DNA from: an uncultured Oxalobacter sp.
Lineage (GTDB): Bacteria > Pseudomonadota > Gammaproteobacteria > Burkholderiales > Burkholderiaceae_D
Direction of reading: 5' to 3'
Length of the DNA stretch: 31,273 nt
Assembly: GCA_934401755.1 (NCBI GenBank)
Contig: CAKRSU010000023.1
Coordinates: 1-31,273, forward strand
Shown here: positions 1 through 8,373 of the stretch, piece after piece
Position numbering within the stretch: the first letter of the stretch is position 1
Layout: each line of letters opens with the position of its first letter
The notes under the pieces: generated by a model
The model's database searches: none
What the model was told of the DNA's origin: nothing
Seen by the model: only the letters and a program-made list of their open reading frames with translations
Made by a program: the position numbers and the translations under genes

Positions 1-1507
1 CATCCATGGTGATGGTGGCTCCTTTTGAGCCTGAGGTGTAGTCGTTGATGGCGGCTTTGTTGGAGCCGAGGTTGATGTTTGCCCCATTACTGGTGATGGT
101 TTTGACGGTGGAGTCGCCGGTGGCGTTCCAGGTGGCGCCATTAGACATATCTAAGGTTATACCATTTGTATCGCCCAATGGAATGTCCGCTCCAGAACGA
201 GAAATGTTTTTAATCGCCCCTGTAAGACTGGAAGTTTGATTCGCTAATTTAATTTGAACCGTATTTTGAGAGGCTATGCCTGAAGTCCCAGTTGCAGGTT
301 TAACATCATCTTGACCATAAGAAATAATGTCTCCATTAATCGTCATCGTACGAGTATCTTCGCTAGATTCCGTCCAATCTTCCAATCCAATTTCTACTTT
401 AGATCCAGATTGAATGGGATGTGAATAGGCATTGTCTCCATTATCTTTTAACTTCAAACTATCTTCGACAGCTCCAACAGTAATTGTTCCATTAATCATT
501 AATGAATCTTTGGCTTTTACTGTAATATCACCTCCGAAAGCACTGATTGAACGAGCACCCTCTTTATTATCAGGATTAATGTTGATAGTATCAGCAATAA
601 TATCAATAGTAGCTTTTGCATTTGCTCGAAGAACGGCATCACTTTTAACCCATGGTTCATTTTGGGTTGCCGTAAAATGATTAGCTCGAATGCTTATCTT
701 GCCTGAATTTTCTGCACTCGCTTCATTGTTAATATCTTTCTTGAAATCATGATCTGCTTGCAGAATCCCTTGCGTCACAACATCACCACCATCAATTTGA
801 AGAGTTCCTCCTGCTCTTACATGAGCTGCAAAAGCAGCACCTCCTTTTATTGTTGTCGTCTGATTATCCGCATCAACTTTATAAATATGAACTGTCTTGC
901 CTGCCCCCATACTAATAGCATTGTTTTTTTCTGATTCTAAAGTAAGATTTGTGACATAAAAATCACTTGATACGTCAGATAAAACAACAGCGTTTTTAGC
1001 ATGTAACGTTACACGATCAATCGCTGAATCTGATTGTCCAAAATTAACGTGTCCTTCACCAGATAGAAGATGTGCTGCATTTTCATTAACTGAGTTAATT
1101 TGCAAATCTTTAAAATGAGTAAAATTAACTGTAGCGTTCGCATCCTTAACGAATACTAAATTCGCATTCGTAGAATCTAATTCCCATTTATTATTAGCAC
1201 CATTAATAGAAATTTGATCGGGTGCCGTGATACTAACGATTTGGTTATTACCAAAATCAGCAATGAAAGATCCTGAAGAAGACGTTCCACCATTATTATA
1301 GGCACTACCCAATGTTGTATCTGTTGATATAACTGACAGGGGACTATTAGCTTCAGCATTTCCAATCATACCCAATGTACTCGCAATCATCACAGAAGTA
1401 GCAACAGCTTTTAAATGTTTTGATTTTCCTTGTGCTTTCGCATTCTCGCCTGTAACAACAAAAATACCCTTTGCCTTACTGAATATCACCTTAAATATTT
1501 TATTCAT
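1..1507 (-). CDS. Autotransporter adhesin with extended signal peptide, 5' part only
   Basis: The frame is open from an ATG at 1507 to the left edge (502 codons, no stop), so the gene is cut by the window. The first 53 residues form an extended signal peptide of the type used by type V secreted proteins. It starts MNKIFKVIFSKAKG and is followed by a hydrophobic stretch and a likely cleavage after AEA. The rest is rich in Asn, Thr, Gly and Ser with short beta-strand-like repeats, as in a beta-helix passenger. The translocator barrel lies outside the window, so type Va or Vc cannot be decided. An AAAGGA ribosome site lies 8 bases before the ATG, almost identical to that of the adhesin at 18409. 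The last ~45 visible codons (plus 1-138) are strongly C-ending, unlike the rest of the gene. Expression is probably controlled by the inverted-site element at 1563-1778. Confidence 0.85.
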   Translation of the reverse strand, partial: MNKIFKVIFSKAKGIFVVTGENAKAQGKSKHLKAVATSVMIASTLGMIGNAEANSPLSVISTDTTLGSAYNNGGTSSSGSFIADFGNNQIVSITAPDQISINGANNKWELDSTNANLVFVKDANATVNFTHFKDLQINSVNENAAHLLSGEGHVNFGQSDSAIDRVTLHAKNAVVLSDVSSDFYVTNLTLESEKNNAISMGAGKTVHIYKVDADNQTTTIKGGAAFAAHVRAGGTLQIDGGDVVTQGILQADHDFKKDINNEASAENSGKISIRANHFTATQNEPWVKSDAVLRANAKATIDIIADTININPDNKEGARSISAFGGDITVKAKDSLMINGTITVGAVEDSLKLKDNGDNAYSHPIQSGSKVEIGLEDWTESSEDTRTMTINGDIISYGQDDVKPATGTSGIASQNTVQIKLANQTSSLTGAIKNISRSGADIPLGDTNGITLDMSNGATWNATGDSTVKTITSNGANINLGSNKAAINDYTSGSKGATITMD

Positions 1508-1562
1508 GTTGTGTCCTTTTTTGAGGGACATCGTCTTTGTTTAATTGCTGATATAAAAGGCG

Positions 1563-1590
1563 ACATCCATTAATAAACATTAGCGGATGT
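1563..1590 (+). repeat. Inverted site 1L of switch 1
   Basis: Imperfect palindrome with arms ACATCCATTAAT and ATTAGCGGATGT around AAAC. It contains the 12-bp core TAATAAACATTA (1571-1582), which recurs inverted at 1759-1770. The outer eight bases are identical to those of the site at 18478. Confidence 0.8.
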
Positions 1591-1618
1591 TCAATTCATC
1601 GGTAAATATTTGTTTTTA

Positions 1619-1647
1619 TTGAATTTAATGAAAAATCCTTTTATTAA
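1619..1647 (+). promoter_or_regulatory. Promoter-like sequence inside switch 1, pointing away from the adhesin
   Basis: TTGAAT (1619-1624), a 17-base spacer and TATTAA (1642-1647) on the plus strand. It lies at the position homologous to the TTGATT/TATAAA pair in switch 2, which faces its gene. The match to consensus is modest (4/6 and 4/6). The homologous position is the main support. Confidence 0.4.
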
Positions 1648-1750
1648 TAAGCAATTATTATTAAGATGTTACCAATTGAGTTATTTTCGAATTTATCTTT
1701 TAAATTCAAATAATTGGATAGGACAAATGCTTAAAATGATAGAATGATTA

Positions 1751-1778
1751 ATGTCAAATAATGTTTATTATGCGATGT
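1751..1778 (-). repeat. Inverted site 1R of switch 1
   Basis: Inverted partner of the site at 1563. The core TAATGTTTATTA (1759-1770) is the exact reverse complement of TAATAAACATTA. Core-to-core offset is 188 bp, the same as in the pair at 18478/18666. The sequence to its right resembles that to the right of 18693 in direct orientation. Confidence 0.8.
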
Positions 1779-2021
1779 TGAAGAGGATGTTGTTTTTTTC
1801 TGTTCGAAGAATAAATACCATTCAAGTATAGATAATATTGCCTTACAAATACTTTGAGTTTTTATATGACGAAAATCAAATAAGCACTACCTCTTGAGAA
1901 TAACCAATTACTCTTGTTTTATTCTTAAATTAGCCTATCGTCTCCCATATTTCCTCTGATTTCTTCCTTATTTTTCTGGCAATTAGCAATATCTCTATTT
2001 TCGTTTTAAGAAATTCTCTAA

Positions 2022-2053
2022 TAAAAAAACGGTGATTCTTTCGAACCACCGTT
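2022..2053 (-). terminator. Rho-independent terminator after the MFS carrier
   Basis: On the minus strand AACGGTG and CACCGTT form a 7-bp stem followed by a T-run. It lies about 50 bases after the stop at 2102. A second GC-rich stem-loop (TTGCCGGT/ACCGGCAA, 2072-2091) sits between stop and terminator. Upstream of this, 1779-2021 is AT-rich with no recognisable gene. Confidence 0.8.
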
Positions 2054-2101
2054 AATATGGATTGTTTTAAATTGCCGGTATTCACCGGCAAAAGCATTCA
2101 C

Positions 2102-3397
2102 TTACAAACTGGTATCTTGAGCAATACCCTGTGCTTCCAATGCTTCGATTTCCTTGTTGTTGTTTTCGATGAAACGACGGCGCCAAGGTTTCAAGACAAA
2201 GAAGGACAAGATGGAACATGCACCTGAGATACAAGCTGACATGATGAAGGTACGATCCCAGTTACCACCTTTAGATAACCATGCACCAATTGGAACCAAG
2301 AACGCAGATGTCCCTTTTGCTGTATACAAGGTCCCAGCATTACCCGCTGCAAACTTAGACCCAAAGGTATCCGCACACATGGATGGGAAGAGGGAGAAGA
2401 TTTCACCCCAGCAAGCGAAAGTCATCGCAGCAAAGAACATAAATCCGACTGGAGAACGGCCGAAGAAGACTAATCCTAACAAGGCTAAGGCTTCACCACC
2501 GAAGACAACCAACATCAAGTTTTCACGACCAAAGCGGTCAGACATATATCCCATAACAGGACGAGTTGCCCCATTACAGATATTATCAATAGACATTGCC
2601 ATGGACAGCAGTGGCATGGTCACCCCTAAGCAAGTCACCGGAATCTTATTTAAGCCATAGTCTTTAGAGACAGGACCGAAAGACGCCGTCCCCATGATAC
2701 CGCCAGACGCAACCCCGACAAACAAAACCCAAATCAACCAGAACAAAGGTTCTTTAACCATCTGAATCTGAGAATAGTTCTTCTTAGAAGAGATGACCTT
2801 TGGTTTGATCTTCGTGCCTGGTGGCAATTTAGCACGTGGCATGAACAACGCACAGGCTGCAATGATCGCACCTTGGATGATACCGAAGACTAAGAAAGCC
2901 TGTTCGTACCCTTGGGTGTTAATCATGTTAGCAACCGGAATAACAGTAATTGCAGCACCGGCACCAAAACCTGCTGCGGTTGCACCTGATGCTAAACCAC
3001 GTTTGTCTGGGAACCATTTCAGAGAATTCCCGGAACAAGTCCCATAAACGGCACCTGCACCTGCACCGGTTAAAATCTGTGCAAAATATAAAACACCGAG
3101 GCTGGATGCTACAGAGCAAATAATCCAACCAACGGTTGTTAAAACTGCGCCGAAAATAATCACTGGACGCGGACCAAATTTATCAACACCCCAACCTTCC
3201 AGAGGAACCAACCAGGTTTCAAAAATCAGGAAAATGGTAAAAGACAACTGAATGGCTGCGCGTGCCCAATGATACTTATCTTCAATTGGACCCACAAACA
3301 ATGTCCAGCCATACTGACAGTTTGCCACGGTCGCCATACAGCAGATACCGAGGAAAAGCTGTATTACCCGATTAGGGTATTTTTCTTGTGTAGCCAT
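2102..3397 (-). CDS. OxlT-like MFS transporter (oxalate/formate antiporter family)
   Basis: A 431-residue polytopic membrane protein of the major facilitator superfamily with about 12 hydrophobic segments. DKFGPRP (72-78) and SDRFGRE (286-292) are the loop 2-3 and 8-9 motifs. WFPDKRGLASG (128-138) is typical of the oxalate:formate antiporter family. Arg279 (in NGATRP) and Lys361 (in YTAKGTS) sit where Oxalobacter OxlT has the two oxalate-binding residues, recalled as R272 and K355. A small carboxylate such as oxalate, glyoxylate or glycolate is therefore a reasonable substrate guess. Genes for glyoxylate conversion lie next to it on the same strand, but no formyl-CoA transferase or oxalyl-CoA decarboxylase is visible. 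The ribosome site GGAGAG lies 9-10 bases before the ATG. The substrate is inferred, not shown. Confidence 0.88.
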   Translation of the reverse strand: MATQEKYPNRVIQLFLGICCMATVANCQYGWTLFVGPIEDKYHWARAAIQLSFTIFLIFETWLVPLEGWGVDKFGPRPVIIFGAVLTTVGWIICSVASSLGVLYFAQILTGAGAGAVYGTCSGNSLKWFPDKRGLASGATAAGFGAGAAITVIPVANMINTQGYEQAFLVFGIIQGAIIAACALFMPRAKLPPGTKIKPKVISSKKNYSQIQMVKEPLFWLIWVLFVGVASGGIMGTASFGPVSKDYGLNKIPVTCLGVTMPLLSMAMSIDNICNGATRPVMGYMSDRFGRENLMLVVFGGEALALLGLVFFGRSPVGFMFFAAMTFACWGEIFSLFPSMCADTFGSKFAAGNAGTLYTAKGTSAFLVPIGAWLSKGGNWDRTFIMSACISGACSILSFFVLKPWRRRFIENNNKEIEALEAQGIAQDTSL

Positions 3398-3826
3398 AGA
3401 TCTACTCTCCTATTTGTGTTTACACACATTCATTACTTACAGGTGTAATCCCCGTTTTTTTAATAGCAATGAAATTTGTTACAGATATAAAAAAAGTCAA
3501 TGTTCAGATTTTTTTTACCTGAATGCTCGATTATTTTGCGAGAACTATCTATTCGTGACCATGACCAAAGTCAAGATTTCTTATTTATATTTACATTTCT
3601 GTATTGGTCACATAGCCATAATCGATTACACAAAATGACCATTTGACTGACAGTAAGATATCGATAGATCAATATGATCTGTGGTCAATAAAAAACCATA
3701 TTGGATAAGCGAATCACCGCTATTTTTCTTTAAAACACAACTAGGAAAAAGAGGTTAAGCAAATCTTTTCTTTCAAACCAAATATGACGGCAATATTTTT
3801 GAACTTGATTTTCCAAAAAATTGGGA
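3398..3826. other. Intergenic region upstream of the MFS carrier
   Basis: About 430 AT-rich bases between the thioesterase stop and the MFS start. No convincing coding frame or RNA gene is seen. It should hold the MFS promoter. A TGTGT/ACACA inverted repeat around 3416-3427 lies close to the MFS ribosome site, but no specific regulator can be named. Confidence 0.4.
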
Positions 3827-4222
3827 TCATTTTTGATTTAAAAGTCTTAATAAAGTCCGTGTTTTGGCTAATCTTCTACGATGATTTCCTGAGCCGATTT
3901 GCCCCTGATCATCGTATGCATTTATTTTAAATACAGCTTCTTTTCCATCAAAATCAATCAGTTCTGCTTTAATTTTTACAGTCATTCCAATAGGTGTCAT
4001 TGAGTCATGAACGACATTTACACTCGTTCCAATTGACTCCCATCCTTCAGATACATGATTATCAATAATCTGTTGGGATGCCTTTTCCATTAAGGCAACC
4101 AATGCAGGTGTTGCCAATACCAAACGTCTTCCACTTCCCATTTTAAGCGCTGTTTGCATCTCGTCGACAATCACTTCTATTTCTGAAGTCTGACCAAGTT
4201 GAAGTGTGGTTGATATTGCCAT
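3827..4222 (-). CDS. FlK-like hotdog thioesterase family protein
   Basis: A 131-residue single-domain protein resembling fluoroacetyl-CoA thioesterase FlK and related hotdog-fold acyl-CoA thioesterases. The family pattern TPALVALMEKAS (38-49) supplies Thr38 and Glu46, and VHDSMTPIG supplies His72. These match the Thr/Glu/His catalytic set of FlK by position. The C-terminal end (GNHRRRLAKTR...) is more basic than I expect, but the frame reads through without a break. The ribosome site AAGGAAG lies 6 bases before the ATG. It lies between pyruvate kinase and the carrier on the same strand. The acyl-CoA substrate is unknown; removing an inhibitory small acyl-CoA derived from two-carbon acids would fit the neighbourhood. 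Confidence 0.75.
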   Translation of the reverse strand: MAISTTLQLGQTSEIEVIVDEMQTALKMGSGRRLVLATPALVALMEKASQQIIDNHVSEGWESIGTSVNVVHDSMTPIGMTVKIKAELIDFDGKEAVFKINAYDDQGQIGSGNHRRRLAKTRTLLRLLNQK

Positions 4223-4337
4223 AACTGCTTCCTTTTGTTACTTGTTTAAAGATTTGAGAAAACAAATGTTATATAAGACCATTAATATTCATAACAAGCT
4301 ACCTATCTTATTGAAAATAATGGTTATAAGATACAAC

Positions 4338-5798
4338 TTAATAAGAATCCGCAGCTTTCAAACAAGATGCATTTGACAGAGACGGCATAATCGCTGTTCT
4401 TAATAAATTCGTTGTTCCACAAGAACCAAATGGCATACCGCCAACAATAGTAAGGCTATCCCCTGACTTTGCCAATCCTTCTTCATAAGCCACTCGACAT
4501 GCTGCAGTAACCATATCATTCACATCATGAATATCATGATCTAACACCGTCGAATGAATACCCCAAGCTAATGCTAATCGCCTTGCTGTTTGTAAATAAG
4601 GTGTAATGCTCAGTATAGGCGCATCAGGTCTTCCTCTTGCTGTACGCAAACTTGTTGCCCCCGTTTCAGTATAAGTCACATTAACGACAGCATTGATCCC
4701 CTTTGATACAGAACGCATTGCTAAGCAAATCGCATCACTATCAATTTCTTGATGAATCTCTTGTTGTGCATTAATCATTTGACTATAAAGTGGATCACTT
4801 TCCACTTCAACAATGATACGATTCATCATTGCAACTGCTTGAAGCGGATAAGCACCACTTGCGGACTCGGCTGACAACATCACCGCATCAGCCCCTTCAT
4901 AAATAGCTGTTGCCACATCTGAGGCTTCTGCTCGCGTTGGAATAGGAGTACTAATCATTGATTCCAACATCTGAGTTGCCACAATTGTCGGTTTACCTTG
5001 TTGACGACAACTGCGAATAATACGAATTTGAGAACCGGGTACTTTTTCAGGAGGCAATTCAACGCCCAAATCACCTCGAGCAACCATCACTGCATCAGAA
5101 TCTCGAACAATTGCATCTAAATGTTCCATAGCAGAAGGCTTTTCAAGTTTGGTCATTAAAAGTGCTCTTCCCGCAATTATTTTTCTTGCATGAATAAGAT
5201 CTTGAGGGGATTGAACAAATGAAAGAGCAACCCAATCAACCCCTAGCGCTAGCGCAAATTCAAGATCACGTAAATCTTTTTCAGTTAATGCGGGGATCGG
5301 TAAAACAACATCGGGAACATTCAATCCCTTTCGGTCTGATAAAATGCCACCATTTTCAACACGGGTATAGATTTCATGATCCGTACTTTTGATCACTTTC
5401 ATTCGAATTTTGCCATCATCTAATGAAATTCCATGTCCCGGCTCCATAATGCCAAAGAGTTCAGGATGAGAGAGGCATACTCGTTTTTCATTCCCGGGTA
5501 AAGGATTTCGGTCAAAAACAAATTCACTGCCTGATGAAATTTTTACCTGACCCGAATCAAATGTTCCAATACGAAGTTTAGGGCCTTGAAGATCGGCCAA
5601 AATAGCAATTGGCCGCCCCACTAAACGTTCAACTTCACGAACAATCTCATGCCGTCTACGATGATCTTCTTGAGTCCCATGACTAAAATTAAAGCGAAAA
5701 ACATCAACTCCTGCTTCAAATAAGGCAAGAATCATTTCCTTAGTTGAACTAGCTGGCCCCAGTGTTGCTACGATTTTAGCCTTACGTTGACGTCGCAT
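4338..5798 (-). CDS. pyk: Pyruvate kinase
   Basis: Converts phosphoenolpyruvate and ADP to pyruvate and ATP in the cytoplasm. The 486-residue protein shows the N-terminal KIVATLGPAS, FRFNFSHG, LADLQGPKLR, MTKLEKPSA, VARGDLGVELP and the signature ATQMLESMI, followed by TRAEASDVA and MLSAESA. A C-terminal allosteric-type domain follows. An upstream in-frame TTG at 5840 would add 14 residues. The ATG at 5798 is preferred because GGGGAG lies 6 bases before it and MRRQRKAKIVATLGP matches the family start. It is separated from the upstream kinase gene by a terminator (5961-5992), so it likely has its own promoter in 5799-5960. Here it completes the path from glyoxylate to pyruvate. Confidence 0.96.
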   Translation of the reverse strand: MRRQRKAKIVATLGPASSTKEMILALFEAGVDVFRFNFSHGTQEDHRRRHEIVREVERLVGRPIAILADLQGPKLRIGTFDSGQVKISSGSEFVFDRNPLPGNEKRVCLSHPELFGIMEPGHGISLDDGKIRMKVIKSTDHEIYTRVENGGILSDRKGLNVPDVVLPIPALTEKDLRDLEFALALGVDWVALSFVQSPQDLIHARKIIAGRALLMTKLEKPSAMEHLDAIVRDSDAVMVARGDLGVELPPEKVPGSQIRIIRSCRQQGKPTIVATQMLESMISTPIPTRAEASDVATAIYEGADAVMLSAESASGAYPLQAVAMMNRIIVEVESDPLYSQMINAQQEIHQEIDSDAICLAMRSVSKGINAVVNVTYTETGATSLRTARGRPDAPILSITPYLQTARRLALAWGIHSTVLDHDIHDVNDMVTAACRVAYEEGLAKSGDSLTIVGGMPFGSCGTTNLLRTAIMPSLSNASCLKAADSY

Positions 5799-5960
5799 AC
5801 CATTCTCCCCGCTTTTATTCTCATCCAAGATTTTTAACAAATGGCAAATACAAAAAACGGATATAGAAATCCTATCCTTTTATTCAGTATAGTATAACGA
5901 TATGGATTTTAAGAGGCATCTGGCTATTTATTTAGCTAATAGAAAAATAGTTGCACCTAT

Positions 5961-5992
5961 AAAAAACCCAGAGCGGATAATTCCGTTCTGGG
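5961..5992 (-). terminator. Rho-independent terminator after glycerate kinase
   Basis: CCCAGA-CGG and CCG-TCTGGG form a stem (5967-5992) followed on the minus strand by T6. It lies 40 bases after the glycerate kinase stop at 6032. Confidence 0.88.
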
Positions 5993-6031
5993 AAAAATAT
6001 TTTCACTTTTTGATTGAGTCGAAAAAAGCGA

Positions 6032-7300
6032 TCAAAGAATCAAAATTGCACGAAAATCGTTCACATTAGTACGAGTTGGCGTTGTTACGATCAAATCATC
6101 TAATGCATCAAAAAAACCGTAGCCATCATTATTTTCTAACATTTTTATTGGCTGCAATCCCATCTCATTAGCACGACTCATTGAATCTGGGGTATAAACT
6201 GCGCCAGCATTATCCTCAGAACCATCAATTCCATCTGTATCGCAAGCTACTGCATAAATACCTTTTGCTCCATTTAAGAAAATAGCAAGACTCAGCAAGA
6301 ATTCAGCATTCCGTCCCCCACGGCCATTTCCTCGAACAGTTACTGTCGTTTCTCCTCCTGAAAGAATCACGCAAGGTTTTGCAAAAGGTTGATTCTTTGA
6401 AGCAACTTGTAAGGCGATCGCTGCATGCATTTTAGCAATATCGCGAGATTCTCCTTCAATACAATCAGAAAGAATATATGGTGTAATACCACGTGAACGG
6501 GCAAATTCAGCCGCAGATTCTAAAGCATCTTGTGCCGTTGCAATAATATGACTTTCATTATTCGCAAAAATAGGATTATCTGGTTTGACAGATTCCCCCT
6601 TACCACTTTCAAGATATTGGATAATATGAGCGGGAACTTCAATTTGATATTTTTTCATAATTGCCAAAGCATCCGCACAAGTGGTTGGATCTGGCAATGT
6701 AGGACCGCTAGCAATAATTCCAGGATCGTCTCCTGGAATATCAGAAATTAACAGTGTCACGACTTTCGCTGGTGCACAAGCCAATGCTAAACGCCCGCCT
6801 TTAATACTTGATAAATGTTTACGGACACAATTCATTTCCGCAATATTTGCCCCACTCCTGAGTAATTGGCGATTAATTGATTGCTTTTCTTCCAAAGAGA
6901 TGCCCTCTCCCGGCAATGAAAGTAATGCGGACCCCCCACCAGAAATAAGGCAAAGCACCAAGTCTTTTTCGCTCAGTCCTTGAACCATTTGCATAATACG
7001 GCCTGCAGCCGCACGTCCTGCGGCATCGGGAACAGGGTGAGATGCTTCAATAACTTCAATATGTCGACAGGGCATTCCATGATCATAGCGAGTAACGACT
7101 AAACCGCTAATTTCTCCGTCCCAATTGTCTTCAACGGCTTTTGCCATTGCTGCAGCACCTTTACCGGCACCAATAACAATTGTCCTTCCTCCTTTTAGGG
7201 GTTTCGGTAAATATTTGGGTAAACACTTTTCTGCACTAACGGCTGACACTGCATTGGTGAATAAATCTTTCAGCAATTGTTTTGGATTATCGACTGACAT
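6032..7300 (-). CDS. Glycerate 2-kinase, MOFRL family (TtuD/GckA-like)
   Basis: Phosphorylates D-glycerate to 2-phosphoglycerate, the step after tartronate semialdehyde reductase. The 422-residue protein has an N-terminal DUF4147-type domain with GAGKGAAAMA, EASHPVPD, LISGGGSALL and ISDIPGDDPGIIASGPT. The C-terminal MOFRL domain has SGGETTVTV, GRGGRNAEF, DTDGIDG and the closing TRTNVNDFRAIL. Genes of this family are often labelled ttuD or hydroxypyruvate reductase. An in-frame ATG at 7339 would add 13 residues; the ATG at 7300 is chosen because AGGATGCCAAT precedes it and MSVDNPKQLL fits the family. The 147-base gap to glxR contains an imperfect stem-loop (7377-7415) without a T-run, perhaps an mRNA processing or stability element. 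Confidence 0.92.
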   Translation of the reverse strand: MSVDNPKQLLKDLFTNAVSAVSAEKCLPKYLPKPLKGGRTIVIGAGKGAAAMAKAVEDNWDGEISGLVVTRYDHGMPCRHIEVIEASHPVPDAAGRAAAGRIMQMVQGLSEKDLVLCLISGGGSALLSLPGEGISLEEKQSINRQLLRSGANIAEMNCVRKHLSSIKGGRLALACAPAKVVTLLISDIPGDDPGIIASGPTLPDPTTCADALAIMKKYQIEVPAHIIQYLESGKGESVKPDNPIFANNESHIIATAQDALESAAEFARSRGITPYILSDCIEGESRDIAKMHAAIALQVASKNQPFAKPCVILSGGETTVTVRGNGRGGRNAEFLLSLAIFLNGAKGIYAVACDTDGIDGSEDNAGAVYTPDSMSRANEMGLQPIKMLENNDGYGFFDALDDLIVTTPTRTNVNDFRAILIL

Positions 7301-7447
7301 ATTGGCATCCTGATAGAAAAAAGCCACCAAACATCTCAACGGACTTGGTCAACAAGAACCATCCCGTATCTTATTTGATGGCATTTAATATTCGCTTAAG
7401 TCGAATGATACCATCATCCGACTTTCACTCAAAAAGCTTATTTAAAA

Positions 7448-8335
7448 TCAAGCCTTTGCAATTTCATGATCAGACATGATTTCCAAAGCACGGCACATTG
7501 CAGAATGGTCGCTTGCGCTCAAACCATGTGCTGCACATGCATTGAATAATTCCTGTGCAGTTGCTGTATTTGGCAAAGTCAATCCTAAAGATTTTGCGCC
7601 CTGCAAAGCAAGATTCAAATCTTTCTGGTGCAAATTGATACGGAAACCTGGTTTGAATGTACGTTTAACCATACGTTCACCATGAACTTCCAAAATACGA
7701 GAAGAGGCAAAACCACCCATCAATGCTTGACGCACCTTAGCAGGATCAGCGCCTGCTTTAGAAGCAAATAATAATGCTTCAGAAACCGCTTCAATGGTCA
7801 ATGCAACAATAATCTGATTAGCAACTTTAGTGGTCTGACCTGCTCCGTTATCACCAACTAAAGTAATATTTTTACCCATCAATTTGAATAGTGGTTCAAT
7901 CTTCTTGAAGGTTTCTTCCTTACCACCAACCATAAAGGTTAAAGAACCTTCATAAGCGCCCACTTCACCACCAGACACAGGAGCGTCCAAATATTCACAA
8001 CCTAAATCGTTAATTTTCTTTGCGAATTCTTTGGTTTCGATTGGAGAAATGGAACTCATATCGACAACGGTCTTGCCTGCAGATAATCCTTCTGCAACAC
8101 CATTAGCACCAAACAAAACAGCAGCAACATCAGGGGTATCTGGCACCATAATGAAAACAATATCTGCTTTTTGGGCGACTTCTTTCCCATTAGCACATTT
8201 AACTGCGCCACCTTCAGCCAATTTTGCTGGAATATCTTTTCTATCATTTACATATAAAGTATTACCAGCTTTCTGCAAGTTGAGTGCCATAGGTGTTCCC
8301 ATGATACCCAAACCGATAAAACCAATATTTGCCAT
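7448..8335 (-). CDS. glxR: Tartronate semialdehyde reductase (2-hydroxy-3-oxopropionate reductase)
   Basis: Reduces tartronate semialdehyde to D-glycerate with NAD(P)H. The 295-residue protein belongs to the beta-hydroxyacid dehydrogenase family. It has the N-terminal nucleotide-binding GFIGLGIMGTPMA (5-17), the substrate motif DAPVSGG (117-123), the catalytic Lys170 in GQTTKVANQ, and the C-terminal GFRINLHQKDLNLA. Length matches E. coli GlxR/GarR. GGAGAAATAA precedes the ATG. It lies 38 bases after hyi in the gcl-hyi-glxR order seen in many glyoxylate operons, so co-transcription is likely. Confidence 0.95.
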   Translation of the reverse strand: MANIGFIGLGIMGTPMALNLQKAGNTLYVNDRKDIPAKLAEGGAVKCANGKEVAQKADIVFIMVPDTPDVAAVLFGANGVAEGLSAGKTVVDMSSISPIETKEFAKKINDLGCEYLDAPVSGGEVGAYEGSLTFMVGGKEETFKKIEPLFKLMGKNITLVGDNGAGQTTKVANQIIVALTIEAVSEALLFASKAGADPAKVRQALMGGFASSRILEVHGERMVKRTFKPGFRINLHQKDLNLALQGAKSLGLTLPNTATAQELFNACAAHGLSASDHSAMCRALEIMSDHEIAKA

Positions 8336-8373
8336 TATTTATTTCTCCAAATGAATTTTAAACGATTCAAAAA

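Larger units (their letters stand above)
1563..1778. other. Putative invertible promoter segment (switch 1), predicted OFF
   Basis: Two inverted 28-bp near-palindromic sites (1563-1590 and 1751-1778) bound an AT-rich segment just upstream of the autotransporter that starts at 1507. The interior (1583-1758) aligns with the reverse complement of the interior of the element at 18478-18693, at about 119 of 176 positions without gaps. In direct orientation, alignment beyond the site is at background level. Flanks outside the sites align in direct orientation. The inferred promoter (1619-1647) points right, away from the autotransporter. Inversion is an inference from this comparison. No recombinase gene is seen in the window. 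Confidence 0.65.

Noticed and set aside
1563..1778. Insertion sequence or MITE as the source of the inverted sites
   Set aside because: No target duplication or transposase is seen, and outside flanks are homologous between the two loci. That fits a shared regulatory region better than two insertions.
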